Assembly (NCBI RefSeq): GCF_905220415.1
Contig: NC_059537.1
Coordinates: 682,001-746,000, forward strand
From: Colias croceus
Taxonomy: Eukaryota > Arthropoda > Insecta > Lepidoptera > Pieridae
Direction of reading: 5' to 3'
DNA length: 64,000 nt
Made by a program: the position numbers and the translations under genes. Numbering within the stretch: the stretch's first letter is position 1; each line of letters opens with the position of its first letter. Shown here in pieces: positions 11,901 through 22,599 of the stretch. The notes below the pieces were generated by a model. It was not told where the DNA came from, did no database searches, and worked only from the letters and a program-made list of their open reading frames with translations.

Positions 11901-14900
11901 GATGTGTATAAGTGTATTTTCTGAGATGCAATGTTTTAAATTGTGTAGTCCTAAGGAATTTGTAAAAAATGGTCACACATTTATAATAATATTATAAAGC
12001 TGAAGAGTTTATTTGTTTGAACGCGCTAATCTCAAAAACTACTGGTCCGATTTGAAAAATTCTTTCGGTGTTGGATAGCCCATCTATCGAGGAAGGACAT
12101 ATTATATCATCACGCCATATAAGACCAACAGATGCGGAGCCACGCGGGTGAAACTGTTTTTTTTCATGAATCTAATATGTGAAATAATTGGGATGAAACT
12201 TTAATCCAAAAGTGCACGCCTCATAATCTCATCCCTTACAATAAAATTGATTATTTATAAAGGTGTATATAATATAAGTATGTAGATACACTTGTTCTCA
12301 TGTGCCAATGCTCTTGTACTGTCTCAAAACAGTTGGAAAAGTAAAGAAAGCGGTACCGTAATAATTGAGCTATTTTTCTTGTGGCCCCACCTAGATGTGA
12401 AACTGCGCAGGTTTAAGGGACTGACTACCAACTTATTTTTTTAAACCTTGGCTTATAGTATAAAGAATCGAGTTTATAATGGTGAATTTTGAGTACACTA
12501 TAAATATAAAAAAAGTCGATATTTTTTTGTTTATTTAATAACAATTAAACCACATCGAATCAGACCCTGAAAAATGAAAGGGTTCTATTCCTGAGCATAC
12601 ACAAGCGTAAGAGAAAAAAAAAGGCTCGATTAGTAAAGTATTTCTGTCGCTATCGTGTTAACAAGAAAATCCTCCGCACATACAGACACACGGACGTCCA
12701 AGGCAGAACTTTTTTAAACTGTTTTTTAACTAGTTTAAATAACAAAAATGACATCAAAAATATCATGAACGTTAAAAATAGTGTTTTTTCTTAATATGTG
12801 TGTGTATGTATTATCTTACAAGTGCAATGTATGATACATAAAGACATTTTAAGTTTGAAAAATCAGATGTTTTGCGCGAAGTGACAGTAGTACCCACCTC
12901 AACGCTTCGCTTATGAGGCGTGCAAAATTTGCATAATCTTGCTAATCTTCCTACTTTATATTTTTTTTTCGTTGTAAAGCTGGCGGGCGCGGACATAGAC
13001 GCGACCGGCGAGCAGTTCAGCACATCCATCCCGCTGCACATGGCGCTGGACCCGCTGGCGGACGTGCTGCTCGCGACGCGCATGAACGGCGAGCCGCTGC
13101 CGCCGGACCACGGCCGCCCGCTGCGCGCGCTCGTGCCCGGCGCGCCCGCCGTGCGCAGCGTCAAGTGGCTGGGTGAGTGTAGCGGTACAGTCGGTTAGGT
13201 GTACAGTGTAGTACCTTGGTAGAGTTGTCGAATTGTACAGCGGTGGTAGAGTCGGTTAGGTGTACAATGTAGTACCTTGGTAGAGTTGTACAGCGGTGGT
13301 AGAGTCGGTTAGGTGTACAATGTAGTACCTTGGTAGAGTTGTACAGCGGTGGTAGAGTCGGTTAGGTGTACAATGTAGTACCTTGGTAGAGTTGTACAGC
13401 GGTGGTAGAGTCGGTCAGGTGTACAATGTAGTACCTTGGTCGAGTTGTCGAATTGTACAGCGGTGGTAGAGTCGGTTAGGTGTACAATGTAGTACCTTGG
13501 TAGAGTTGTACAGCGGTGGTAGAGTCGGTCAGGTGTACAATGTAGTACCTTGGTAGAGTTGTCGAATTGTACAGCGGTGGTAGAGTCGGTTAGGTGTACA
13601 ATGTAGAATACCTTGGTAAGCTTGTAGAGTTGTAGAGCAGCGGTAGAGTCGGTTAAGTGTGCAGTGTTAAAGAGCTTGGTAAGTGTAGAGTTGTAGAGCG
13701 GCGGTAGAGTCGGTTAGTTGCGCAGTGATGCGTTACTTAGTGAGCGTATAGAGTTGTAGAGCGGTAACTTAGAGTTTGTTTGTTGCGTAGTCTTATGCAG
13801 CTTGGTAAGCGTATGGAGTTGTAGACTGGTCGTAGAGTAGATTAGGTACACAGTGTTAAATGCCTTTTCGAACAATTGGTTATGTATAGCGGTAAAGTTG
13901 GTTAGGTACACAGTGTTAACTGCTAAGTAACTTGGTGAACGTGAAGAGTCGTAAAGATGGGTAGGTAGAATTAGAGTCATTTAAACGAAACAGGCGATCG
14001 ATTCAACACGTCGATCCGGCTACACATGGCACGGACCTGCTGTGACGTCCTATTTCATAACTTTTCAATTATCATGTTTATATAATGAAAAATATACTCA
14101 TATTCGATTATGAACTCAGATTATCAACAATCACAATAAAACACTTTAATAAAGCGGAATGAGTTTATTCTATCGATGTGGAAGTAGTCAATATTTAATA
14201 CATATTCTTGTTACAGAATCCATAACGATATCCACCGACGAGAGCCCCTCCCACTGGCACCAGCAGGACTACCGCTCGTTCAACGCCAGCAAGACGTGGG
14301 AGACAGCGGACTTCAGCACCGCGCCGCCCGTCTACAGCTTACCGGTCACGTCTGCCATGTGCTCTCCCTGTGATGGGGACACTGTCGAGGTCAAAGATGG
14401 ACATATTGAGCTGAAGGGTGAGATAATATAATTGCATTTTTTAAGAGAACCTTCTTTAGGCGCGTTGAGAATAAATTGCAAGGTCGCGTCATGGCAATAC
14501 CATCTCGTCATGGAATAAGGCGACAATTTTGGTATCTTTAAATTTTGGCATAGAATTTTACTTCTGACACGTGTGCTCGGCACACACGCTGTTTTTCTAT
14601 AAATTGTTCCGCTATCATCACTACTCTATAATTTATGAGATTATAAAATGTACATAGAAAAATGAGTTTGAGTTTGCCTGAGTGTAAAATAAAAAATTAA
14701 CTTTGATACCTCCATATGGTTATAATAAACGAATATAAAACTATTTACACTTTACAGGGTACGCATACTCCGGCGGTGGTGCTAAAATCCTTCGCGTGGA
14801 TATAAGCTCTGATGCTGGGAAAAACTGGATCGAAGCGGAATTACGCTCCCACAGTGCGCCTCATCGTCGACACTATGCGTGGACTCTATGGAGCTTACAG

Positions 14901-15409
14901 TTACCAGTAGACAAAAATAGTAAACAGGTTGGAGTAGATTTTTTGTATTTTTTGTTTGTTTTTTAGTAACCATACATCAGCAACGACGCTCTAGAGTCTG
15001 GACAAACACAGTGAAGTGATTCGATTAGTTTTTTTTTTTTTTTTTTGTATTTATGCTTATTTCATAGATCAAGTTAACATAAAAACAAGAATCATACACA
15101 AGCCCGATTTCTTTTATTAACGTTGCATGCATAGTAACTAATAAGCGGGCTTCGATTTTCAAGCGCAGAAATCTACTAAACTGAAATTACTTAGAACTCA
15201 AAAATGAATTACAGATGTTCTACTTATTACAAGATTTATGTAACTCTTGAATTTTTAATGTCTAAAATTTGTTCTAGTTGGAGATATGGGTGAAAGCAAC
15301 GGATAGTAATTTCAACACTCAACCAGAGAAGTTCGACGACATCTGGAACATTCGAGGGATACTCGGGAACGCGTATCATAGAGTGAAGATCAATTTAATA
15401 CATAAATAA
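8969..15409 (+). CDS. SUOX: Sulfite oxidase, mitochondrial (11 exons)
   Basis: Exons: 8969-8994, 9206-9357, 9702-9813, 10172-10350, 10695-10848, 11071-11266, 11730-11861, 12980-13172, 14217-14417, 14758-14927, 15278-15409. All have GT-AG borders and keep frame, giving 548 residues (human about 545). The family oxidises sulfite to sulfate in the mitochondrial intermembrane space, passing electrons to cytochrome c. The basic N-terminus followed by a hydrophobic stretch (TAIVFSSVLVGSAV) fits a bipartite import signal. A cytochrome b5 domain follows, with haem ligands H118 (in HPGGKQ) and H142. The molybdopterin domain carries the cofactor cysteine C263 in ALMCAGNRR. The C-terminal dimerisation domain is complete. 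Exon 8 is extremely GC-rich compared with the other exons, and its downstream intron carries a minisatellite and a decayed copy of the exon. Confidence 0.95.
9923..10127 (-). repeat. Interspersed SINE/LINE-tail repeat in SUOX intron 3
   Basis: Reverse-orientation, diverged relative of the 6087-6301 family, from CTAGCTTTCC to GCATTTATAATATTCGTAGG. Confidence 0.55.
11983..12155 (+). repeat. Interspersed repeat in SUOX intron 7
   Basis: It contains ACTACTGGTCCGATTTGAAA and GGTGTTGGATAGCCCATCTA, shared in reverse with 7915-8044. Confidence 0.6.
13183..13735 (+). repeat. Minisatellite starting just after SUOX exon 8
   Basis: Tandem units of 53 bp (GTGTACAATGTAGTACCTTG ... GGTAGAGTCGGTTAG) alternate with 61-bp units that carry an extra CGAATTGT. 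The array begins within 11 bases of the exon 8 splice donor. Units decay steadily toward 13980. Confidence 0.9.
13993..14050 (+). pseudogene. Decayed partial copy of SUOX exon 8 inside intron 8
   Basis: GGCGATCGATTCAACACGTC and CTACACATGGCACGGACC align to exon 8 (GGCGAGCAGTTCAGCACATC and CTGCACATGGCGCTGGACC at 13010-13060), with roughly three quarters of bases shared and two or three one-base gaps. It has no usable splice borders. It lies on the far side of the minisatellite, as expected if a unit containing exon 8 was once tandemly duplicated and then degenerated. Confidence 0.7.
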
Positions 15410-16026
15410 ACAATAAACATGGGTTAAAAAGTGTCTATCCCTTGCTCTATGGTACAAAATGTGAAAAAATATTTGTCCCCTTTTTTTAAAGGATTTAACT
15501 GATTCGATCAAACGCTTGTCCTTTTTGTCATTCATAGTACGAACGTAGAGTAAAAAAAATGTAGTAAAAATAATTCAAAAGTTGGAAAATATCTATGATA
15601 ATACCCAATCACTATCCTTATATTTCATTAATTTTATTTATGTGTTTGTACAATAACAACACAGTAGAAGTGCGAAAACAATATCTAAGAATAAAAAAAT
15701 AACATTTAGATTTGCAGATTAAAATATTACTCACATAAATAATTACGATTTACGTCTGGTCATAGATTTAAAAAATCACAGATTTAACTTGTAAGATTAA
15801 AGTTGTTAAGTTGCTCACATTTTTTAGAAATTTTATTAGTAATTATAAGCTTTCTTATCGATATTAAAATAAAAATAAATCGCCAAATATGGGGCTAAGC
15901 ACAAACTCAAGACCGGCTTTCGGCATTCATTTTATACGTTCTTGTTTTTATTTATTTGTTATTGTATTCAGTCTCTTTATGGATGGACGCGTTGCGGGGA
16001 ATAATACTTAGTATTTTATAAATATA
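15410..16026. other. 3' flank of SUOX
   Basis: AT-rich sequence with no gene. TAA at 15407-15409 is immediately followed by AACAATAAAC, and AATAAA-like hexamers occur further on; the polyadenylation site is not decided. Confidence 0.4.
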
Positions 16027-16128
16027 CTAGCTTTCCGCCAGCGGCTTCGCCCACGTAGTTAAAGAAAAATCCGCATAGTTCCCGTTCCCGTGGAATTTCC
16101 GGGATAAAATTATCCCATGTCCTTTCTC
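16027..16128 (-). repeat. Interspersed SINE/LINE-tail fragment
   Basis: Short minus-strand piece of the 6087-6301 family (CCGCATAGTTCCCGTTCCCG). Confidence 0.6.
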
Positions 16129-16244
16129 AGCCATATCCGTGCAGTACTTTTTTGAATTTAGAAAGACAAACAAATTCTGTAAACTATATTTCTGGCTTCG
16201 ATCTCGATTGTTGATCACGTCCCAAATATTCATTTTAAAAAAAA

Positions 16245-16408
16245 GACGTGTGGCACTCGGGGACTGCCGCGGTAAAGCTATTGCATGCTATGCCTTCAAG
16301 CCACACCTCCGTGCCCGTCGGAGTGGGGAGCGTGAGGTTTTTTCGTTACGGAATTTCTAGATTCGGTGCCCGCGCTCAAGGCCCGCGATAGAAGCTATGT
16401 AATAGCTT
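16245..16408 (+). repeat. 164-bp GC-rich structured repeat, copy 2
   Basis: Nearly identical to 6819-6982 over its whole length, with a slightly degraded distal inverted repeat (GCTATGTAATAGCTT). Confidence 0.65.
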
Positions 16409-16478
16409 AAAAAATTCAATGTACTGTTTTGGCTTTCTTACGATTTTATTATAGTATTATGTGGTGGCACTCATTATA

Positions 16479-16875
16479 CAGGGTTACTTGTAAAACACCA
16501 GCAACCTCGCAGGACAAGATAGCTAACATCATAGGTAAAAACATTTGTTCTACGACTTTTGATGATTTGTTAGATTTTATTTTCATACAAAAATAAATAT
16601 TCATTTAATTTTCCGTTTGAATATTATAAACTCTACGCGCATTCCAAAAATTACGTAAACAAGAAGCGAACGGGAGGGGGAAGGGGGCGTCGCGTCGTCG
16701 TTTCGATAATGAATAGAACATAGACTTACAAATGTTAGGAGAGTACAATAAAAGCTTAAAAAATCATTTAAAAATAATTTATTGCGTTATGCCAAAAGTC
16801 GTAGATCAAATGTTGTTACTTATGATGTTAGCTATCTTGTCCTGCGAGGTTGCCGATGTTTTACAAATAACCATG
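16479..16875. mobile_element. 397-bp MITE with about 85-bp terminal inverted repeats
   Basis: The left end CAGGGTTACTTGTAAAACAC and the right-end complement CATGGTTATTTGTAAAACAT continue as inverted repeats through CAACCTCGCAGGACAAGATA and ACGACTTTTG. TATA flanks both sides (16475-16478 and 16876-16879). The core is GC-rich and non-coding. Confidence 0.75.
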
Positions 16876-17313
16876 TATAAGTGGCCTGCACTATAAAAAG
16901 TTGTGAATTACAATACTCGTTATAATTTTACCATGGTCATTTTAAGTAGATTTCTTACTCATGTACCATTACCAGCTACTGAGAACTATCAGTTGGTATA
17001 AACATTAGAATTTAGTAGAGTCGATGTAGAGTTCCATTTTAGAGTTGATTTTAGATAAACTCGAATGAGAAAATATTAATCAACAACAAAAACAATCATT
17101 TTTTTTACTTGCTCACTGCACAGTCATGGTCATTTGATGAATTATTTATTTGTATAGAGAGTAAGTTTATAATTATATTAGAAATTCCAAATGTATCAGT
17201 AGATAGGTAAGTTATAATTTATTACTAAGCAAGGTTGAATAAAGATTTGAATTAAATAACAATTATAGGTATAATACTCGACTTCCTAGTTTTTGTGAAC
17301 TGTTTTATTTAAA

Positions 17314-17727
17314 TTAAGGTCTAGAAATGATACAATCATTGATGTGAATCATGAAATCTAAAGTAAGGTAGTGGTCAGACAAATGTAAGCATGCTACAAA
17401 ATATTTAACTATTGTGATAAATCGTCGCTTTGCAGCAAGAATATATTCTAACCTATATTTATACGAACTAGTGGTAAATTTATATTTGTTATCAGCTAAA
17501 TAAATAAGATGTGTTTGTAATATTTGCGTTTTATTGTTTACCCAACCATTGAAAATAACAGAAAATAAATAAAATATTACCACAGACAAAAATAATATAC
17601 TGATATTACTTATATTTATCGTTGTTGCTATCTCTGGTAAAAGGTCAGTTACAGAGATCTCTATCAACGTTGATAAATTATATATTTTTTTTAAAGATTG
17701 ATATAGGTTGTGTTTTTCCGATTGCAA
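17314..17727 (-). other. Unassigned 137-codon open frame with one strong membrane segment
   Basis: The frame lies in AT-rich DNA, where an open run of this length is uncommon but not impossible. It contains a hydrophobic stretch (ISILFLSVVIFYLFSVIF) and a basic region further on. LKKIYNL before the hydrophobic stretch faintly recalls insect gustatory receptors, but no second exon, signature motif or splice border was found. It could be a chemoreceptor exon remnant or chance. Confidence 0.2.
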
Positions 17728-18699
17728 AGAATTTCAACACAAAAGCTAACACATGGTGTTTTAGGTAGTATTTCTTACGAATCTCTATATATATAAAATT
17801 CTTGTATCAATGTTAGTTACCATACTCCTCCTAAATGGCTGCACCGATTCTCATGAAATTATGTAAGTGTGCCTATTTGATAGATATAATATGATAAACT
17901 GCCTTTTTTTCATATCCTTGTGGGATATCAAAAAAAGGCAGAACGTTTGCCAGGAGTCGAGACAATTAACTACTAGACAATAAAATTATACCTATTGAAT
18001 TATACGAGATTTCATATGGATTTTAATTCGGATTGCGCTCGTAAAAAATGCAGATAGTTAAGTATAGGTAAGCAAACCTCTCTTTTTGCGTAGGTATCTA
18101 CTTAAATATTGCCTATAATTAGGCAAGGCTAATCTCAGGAACTACTGGACCAATTTTAAAAATCTTTCATCGTTGGATATCATCCTTTAGCGCTATTATA
18201 TCCGTGAACTATTTCGCATTATTAACATCACAAACAATCTAGCTTATTCTTGTATTTTCGCATATTTTACAATTACTATAATTCTCAGGGAATTATGGAG
18301 ACTCCTGTTTATTTTTAAATATTAGGTATTTTACCAATAATGTTTATTTAAAGTTGATATGTGCGGTGGTCCGTGGTTTCACCTTCAACTTAAGACTAGT
18401 TTTAAACAGGTTCCAGTATTCAACCAAGATATACTTTTCTTAGGTAATTAGTAAAAATATAGTAGGTACCGTAGTTAATAATATCGTCTACATGTCTATA
18501 AAGTTCAAAGGTACAAATAATTAAATTTACTACCAATCAGATACAAATAAATTCGTTATTAGCAAATCACATGACAGTAAGTATTACTTATTAAATAATG
18601 TTATAAAATCGTTATCTATTTTATTGTTAGGTCTATTTTATCTCGCTTAATTGAGAAGTCTTCAGCTTATTATCACATCCGTGTCGAGTTCACTTCGCG
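17728..18699. other. Intergenic sequence with repeat fragments
   Basis: 17780-17935 resembles the body of an interspersed repeat (GCACCGATTCTCATGAAATT). 18125-18180 is another fragment of the 'ctactggacca' repeat type. No gene or clear TATA box for the next gene was found. Confidence 0.35.
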
Positions 18700-19932
18700 A
18701 TGAACGTGTTAAGGCGGTTTCAAAGTGCAACTTCTCAACTAAAACAAATTATCAAACCGTACAATATTAATGATGTATCTAAAAGAAGTACACACGATGC
18801 AATTAACTTAGACATAGATGGTGAACATTTAAAATTCCCACACGTTTGGCTTAGAGATAATTGCCAGTGTGAACAGTGTTTTCATACTTCAGCAAGAAGC
18901 AGAATAATCGATTACAGTAATTTTAACATTGACTCCAAACCAAAAGAAGTTGTTAAGGGTGCAAATTCCGTGAAAATCACATGGGACGACGGACACACTT
19001 CAAATTTTAAACTTGACTGGTTGAAACTTCGAAGTTTTACACCTGAAAGTCAAAATAAATACACCGATATTATTTATAGGCCGAAAAGGACGACATGGCA
19101 TGGTAAGGAATTTTTAAAAATTTGCGGCAAACATGATTATAATGAAATCGTGAAATGTGACGAAGCCTTATATAAGTGGTTATACGATGTGTCTGTTTAT
19201 GGAGTTGCATTTATTCAAAATACACCAAATAGGGAAAATGCAATACATAATATCATTGCAAGAGTGGGTTTCCCTAAACAAACACACTATGGAGTCCAAT
19301 TTATAGTGCAGAATGTTGCTAATACGAGTAATGTGGCGTACTTGTCTGGCAATTTACAAATGCACACGGATTTGCCGTATTACGAATATTGTCCCGGTGT
19401 AAACATGCTTCATTACCTCGTACAGACCAAGAGCGAGGGCGGAGAAAACCTGTTATCAGACTGTCATTACACAGCACAATATATGAAAGAACATTATCCA
19501 GAGGAATATAAACTTTTAACTAATACAGAAGTAGAATGGAGTGACATAGGTGAGGAAGATGGCAATGAGTTCTTCAAGCTATACAGATCCCCAGTAATAT
19601 GTTTGGACACTAGTAATGAAGTAATAAGGATAAATTTCTCAATTCCTCAAAGGGGTAATCACTTTCCAGGCCCTTTGGATACTGTAGTGCCGTGGTACAA
19701 GGCTCATAAACTTTTCCATGATTTAAATCAAAAGTTTGCTGCGAAATTTAAAACCAACGAGGGAGATATACTGGTATTTGATAACATAAGATTGTTACAT
19801 GGAAGAAATAAATATGAAGATAAACCAAATAACACAAGAAAGCTTATTGGTGCTTATGTTGATTGGGACGAAATGTACTCGAGATTAAGGTGTTTAAAAG
19901 TCAAACTGTCCCCTAATAGTGGCATTTTGTAG
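18700..19932 (+). CDS. Gamma-butyrobetaine dioxygenase-like 2-oxoglutarate oxygenase
   Basis: An uninterrupted single exon of 410 residues. The family hydroxylates gamma-butyrobetaine (last step of carnitine synthesis) or trimethyllysine, using Fe(II) and 2-oxoglutarate. The N-terminal domain has a zinc site C55-x-C57-x2-C60 and H99, with the same spacing as in BBOX1. The TauD-type core has the iron triad H222-T-D224 (QMHTDLPYYEYCPG) and distal H367 (NIRLLHGR), with the 2-oxoglutarate arginine expected in the conserved segment that follows. The HTDLPYxExxPGVxxLH run favours BBOX over TMLHE. The basic N-terminus may be a weak mitochondrial signal. AATAAA lies about 40 bases after the stop. It lacks introns, unlike its neighbours, and converges on MAD2L2. 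Substrate is inferred, so no symbol is given. Confidence 0.88.
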   Translation: MNVLRRFQSATSQLKQIIKPYNINDVSKRSTHDAINLDIDGEHLKFPHVWLRDNCQCEQCFHTSARSRIIDYSNFNIDSKPKEVVKGANSVKITWDDGHTSNFKLDWLKLRSFTPESQNKYTDIIYRPKRTTWHGKEFLKICGKHDYNEIVKCDEALYKWLYDVSVYGVAFIQNTPNRENAIHNIIARVGFPKQTHYGVQFIVQNVANTSNVAYLSGNLQMHTDLPYYEYCPGVNMLHYLVQTKSEGGENLLSDCHYTAQYMKEHYPEEYKLLTNTEVEWSDIGEEDGNEFFKLYRSPVICLDTSNEVIRINFSIPQRGNHFPGPLDTVVPWYKAHKLFHDLNQKFAAKFKTNEGDILVFDNIRLLHGRNKYEDKPNNTRKLIGAYVDWDEMYSRLRCLKVKLSPNSGIL

Positions 19933-20327
19933 CCTAAATGAATTGTATTATATGTTATTATTATTTTTATAAATAAAAATATCATTCTTAAGGCTGTTTT
20001 AATTAAACACTGCACTACTTATATCCAAACTCTAATTTATTATTTTCCATTTCAGCAAAAACCTTAATTACAGGTATAAATTACACAATATTTTTAACAA
20101 TATATTAGAGAAATTTCTTAGAAAGCTTTGATCTTCAATATATGTATATTATTATAAATTTTACAACCACATGTAAGAATATAAATGATATACCTATTCC
20201 ATAATTGCAGATCTCACAACTTTTTCTAGTATACTCAATTAACTCTGCAGATTGTTTAACTTTTTCATACGTACCACTTATTAAATAACTTCATTTTGTC
20301 TGAGTAAGTAATACATATATATAACAA
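19933..20327. other. Convergent intergenic spacer
   Basis: A 395-bp spacer between two converging genes. ATAAATAAAAATATC at about 19970 supplies a polyadenylation signal for the plus-strand gene. No other feature was seen. Confidence 0.5.
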
Positions 20328-20909
20328 TCATGTAAGTTCCACATATGAATCAATACTAACGTTCCTTAGACCAAACCTCCTTATTGGCAATATTCTTTCA
20401 AATTCAACCATCTTATTCATTTCTATCATTGGAAATTCTTCTAAATCTGGATTAGTAGCCATGGCTACAGCTGCAGACTCATTTGTAAATAAAAGTATCA
20501 TAAAACTTCTATCTTCTGGAAGACTTTTGAACTTATCACTCAGAGTAGTTAAATTTAAAACAAAAGCTCGCATGTTTTGTTCAGCTTGCACTAAATAAGC
20601 GTCGCAGGTCTCATCAAAGAAATCATTCTTGTCTAAATCGAAAACGAATTTCATCAAAGGTTCGTGTTTATTACTTGTAATAACAATCTCGACACGCTTT
20701 AGCTGTCCACTTTTTAAACATTCCGCGGCGCTCTTCAAACATAAATCTATATATTCGTTTACTTCTGGATGCATAGACCTATATACTACGACGCTATATT
20801 TTTTTCTTGTTTCAAAAATGCTTCGTGGATATACGGAAGCATAATATAAAACGTTATGAAAAGCAACTCCTAAAAATTCCAAAATAATATCACTAACGCA
20901 GCTATCCAT
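20328..20909 (-). CDS. MAD2L2: MAD2L2/REV7, HORMA-domain protein
   Basis: A single exon of 193 residues (human 211), all of it HORMA domain. REV7 is the adaptor subunit of DNA polymerase zeta in translesion synthesis, and in animals also of shieldin-type repair complexes; it closes a safety belt around partner peptides. Visible hallmarks are the N-terminal helix ILEFLGVAFHNVLYYASVYP, then FETRKKYSVVVYRSMHP and EVNEYI, a central WxxV-like beta region, and the C-terminal belt ending in RFGLRNVSIDSYVELT. The first ATG is followed directly by the conserved helix, so the start is sound. It is intronless and tail to tail with the dioxygenase gene. Confidence 0.92.
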   Translation of the reverse strand: MDSCVSDIILEFLGVAFHNVLYYASVYPRSIFETRKKYSVVVYRSMHPEVNEYIDLCLKSAAECLKSGQLKRVEIVITSNKHEPLMKFVFDLDKNDFFDETCDAYLVQAEQNMRAFVLNLTTLSDKFKSLPEDRSFMILLFTNESAAVAMATNPDLEEFPMIEMNKMVEFERILPIRRFGLRNVSIDSYVELT

Positions 20910-21203
20910 ATCGGAAATAATTGTTCATTGTTTAGATAAGTTTATTGATTGATGAAGGCTTGATGATTGAAAAATACTGTATTCGTCATATAAATTTCAT
21001 CTTTTACTTACAAACAATAGGTAATTGTTTACTAATTAGGTAATATTCAAGCAAGTTTGTTTTCAAAATAATACGAAAGTGACAGCGTGGGTGACCATTA
21101 ATAAAAAAAACGAAGTGTTAAATGTTACAACTTTTTTAACGGTATTCACATAATAATTAAAAATTGCAAAGGAAACAATAAAACGGCAATTATATGGTCG
21201 CAC

Positions 21204-21301
21204 AAACGTTATTTATTGAAGAACAAACGATAATAAATGTTTATAAACTAATAACGGAAAAAAAATAATAATTTTGAATGGGGGGGGGGGGGCAACCAAA
21301 C
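21204..21301 (-). repeat. Truncated arm of the mariner-like MITE at 23777-23946
   Basis: GAAGAACAAACGATAATAAA through the poly-G run and CAACCAAAC is the complement of the left arm of the complete copy at 23777. The other arm is absent. Confidence 0.6.
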
Positions 21302-21369
21302 TTTTTTTTCAAAAAAAAAATACTATATTATGCAACTTTACTTCTGTAAAGACTAATCACGCGTGGTAG

Positions 21370-21480
21370 GGATAAGAAAAAGATGGCGCGTAACGGAATA
21401 TTTCACGCCGCGTAACGAAAAAATGTTACACTACATTTTTTTCCAACCCCGATAAAGAAGTTTCACTGCAAAAAATTATT
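21370..21480 (+). repeat. Repeat with tandem GGCGTAACG units
   Basis: Two GCGTAACG(G)AA units are followed by CCAACCCCGATAAAGAAGTT. A longer version with three units is at 44776-44920. Confidence 0.5.
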
Positions 21481-21540
21481 TGCGGAGGCCAGTGAGCCCA
21501 TAATCATCACTAGATGTCACAGTAATCAAATATAATAAAT

Positions 21541-21722
21541 CTCATATATATAAATATAAATCTCGTGTCACAATGTTTGTCCTCAATGGACTCCTAAACC
21601 ACTTAACCGATTATAATAAAATTCGCCCACCATGTGCAGTTCGATCCAACTTGAGAGATATGATAGTTTAAATCTCAAATCGTTTTAGAGAAAGCGGGCG
21701 AAGCCGCGGGCGGTAAGCTATT
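21541..21722 (+). repeat. Interspersed SINE/LINE-tail repeat
   Basis: It ends AGCGGGCGAAGCCGCGGGCG followed by GTAAGCTA, the shared tail type of the window, and starts in an AT-rich segment with CTCGTGTCACAATGTTTGTC. Confidence 0.55.
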
Positions 21723-21889
21723 CTCATATATAATTAAATAGGTATTAAATGTCAATGAAATAATATTATTCGTCATTTATATATAGTAGTAGTCTTGTAG
21801 TAGTTAAGTATATTATAAATTATTGTAATATTATAAGTTTCCTAGCTGCATTCATATATAGCAAACTTATTGCATTTTTCAGTGCTTAA

Positions 21890-22571
21890 GGGCGCTTGTG
21901 CACTACAAGGAATTTTACTGTCCGGCATTCCGATTTTTTACGGTCCGGTTTTGCATGAAAAAATCGATGAATTGCTTGTGCACGTCTTTACTCGGATCAG
22001 TGCGGTACAGTTCAAGGAAGTTTGGCGGTATAATGCTATCATAAATGATTGTTTTTGCATTTTACAAGAAACGAGTAAAAAATATAGAAGGTGAAATATT
22101 ATATTACTTCGTTATAATAAAAAGTAAAGTTCCGTAAGAGATTTAAAATGTGTGTTTCACTTCTTTATTTTAATCGGTGACGAGGAGCTAAAGCTATTCC
22201 CACTTGAACTTTAACTTACCAACACTTACTTAGATAATAATTATAGGTCAATGTATATAAAATAACAATACCGACTTCTCAAATTTCATTGCCAGCTAAA
22301 AGAAAGTAAAACAAGAGCTTGCTTTAAATTGGCATATGCAGTAAAAAGAGTAAAATTGCATGCAAGCAAGTGGGCATTCGAAAACAATTATACCTACAGC
22401 GACTCGTAGACACAACCATCACAAAACCATCCGGAATAGGGAAAAGTAAAATGTCGGACAGTAAAATTACGTATAGTGCACAAGCTAGTATTAAGATTAA
22501 TGGCGTGCCATACCGGACCGTAAAAAATCGGAAAGCCGGACCGTAAAATTCCTTGTAGTGGACAAACGCCC
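21890..22571. mobile_element. 682-bp MITE, piggyBac-type insertion site
   Basis: Inverted repeats of about 59 bp with few differences: both ends contain CACTACAAGGAATTTTAC and CCGATTTTTTACGGTCCGG. The element begins GGGCG directly after TTAA (21886-21889) and ends CGCCC directly before TTAT (22572-22575), one base from the TTAA duplication typical of piggyBac. It is non-coding; the short frames across it follow the repeats. Confidence 0.7.
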
Positions 22572-22599
22572 TTATTTTGGCATTATAATTCATGAATCG

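Noticed and set aside
20629..20844. Plus-strand frame inside MAD2L2
   Set aside because: Antisense shadow of a well-conserved HORMA gene.
21870..22593. Two short frames (74 and 89 codons) near 22 kb
   Set aside because: They lie mostly in the inverted ends of the 682-bp MITE and mirror each other.
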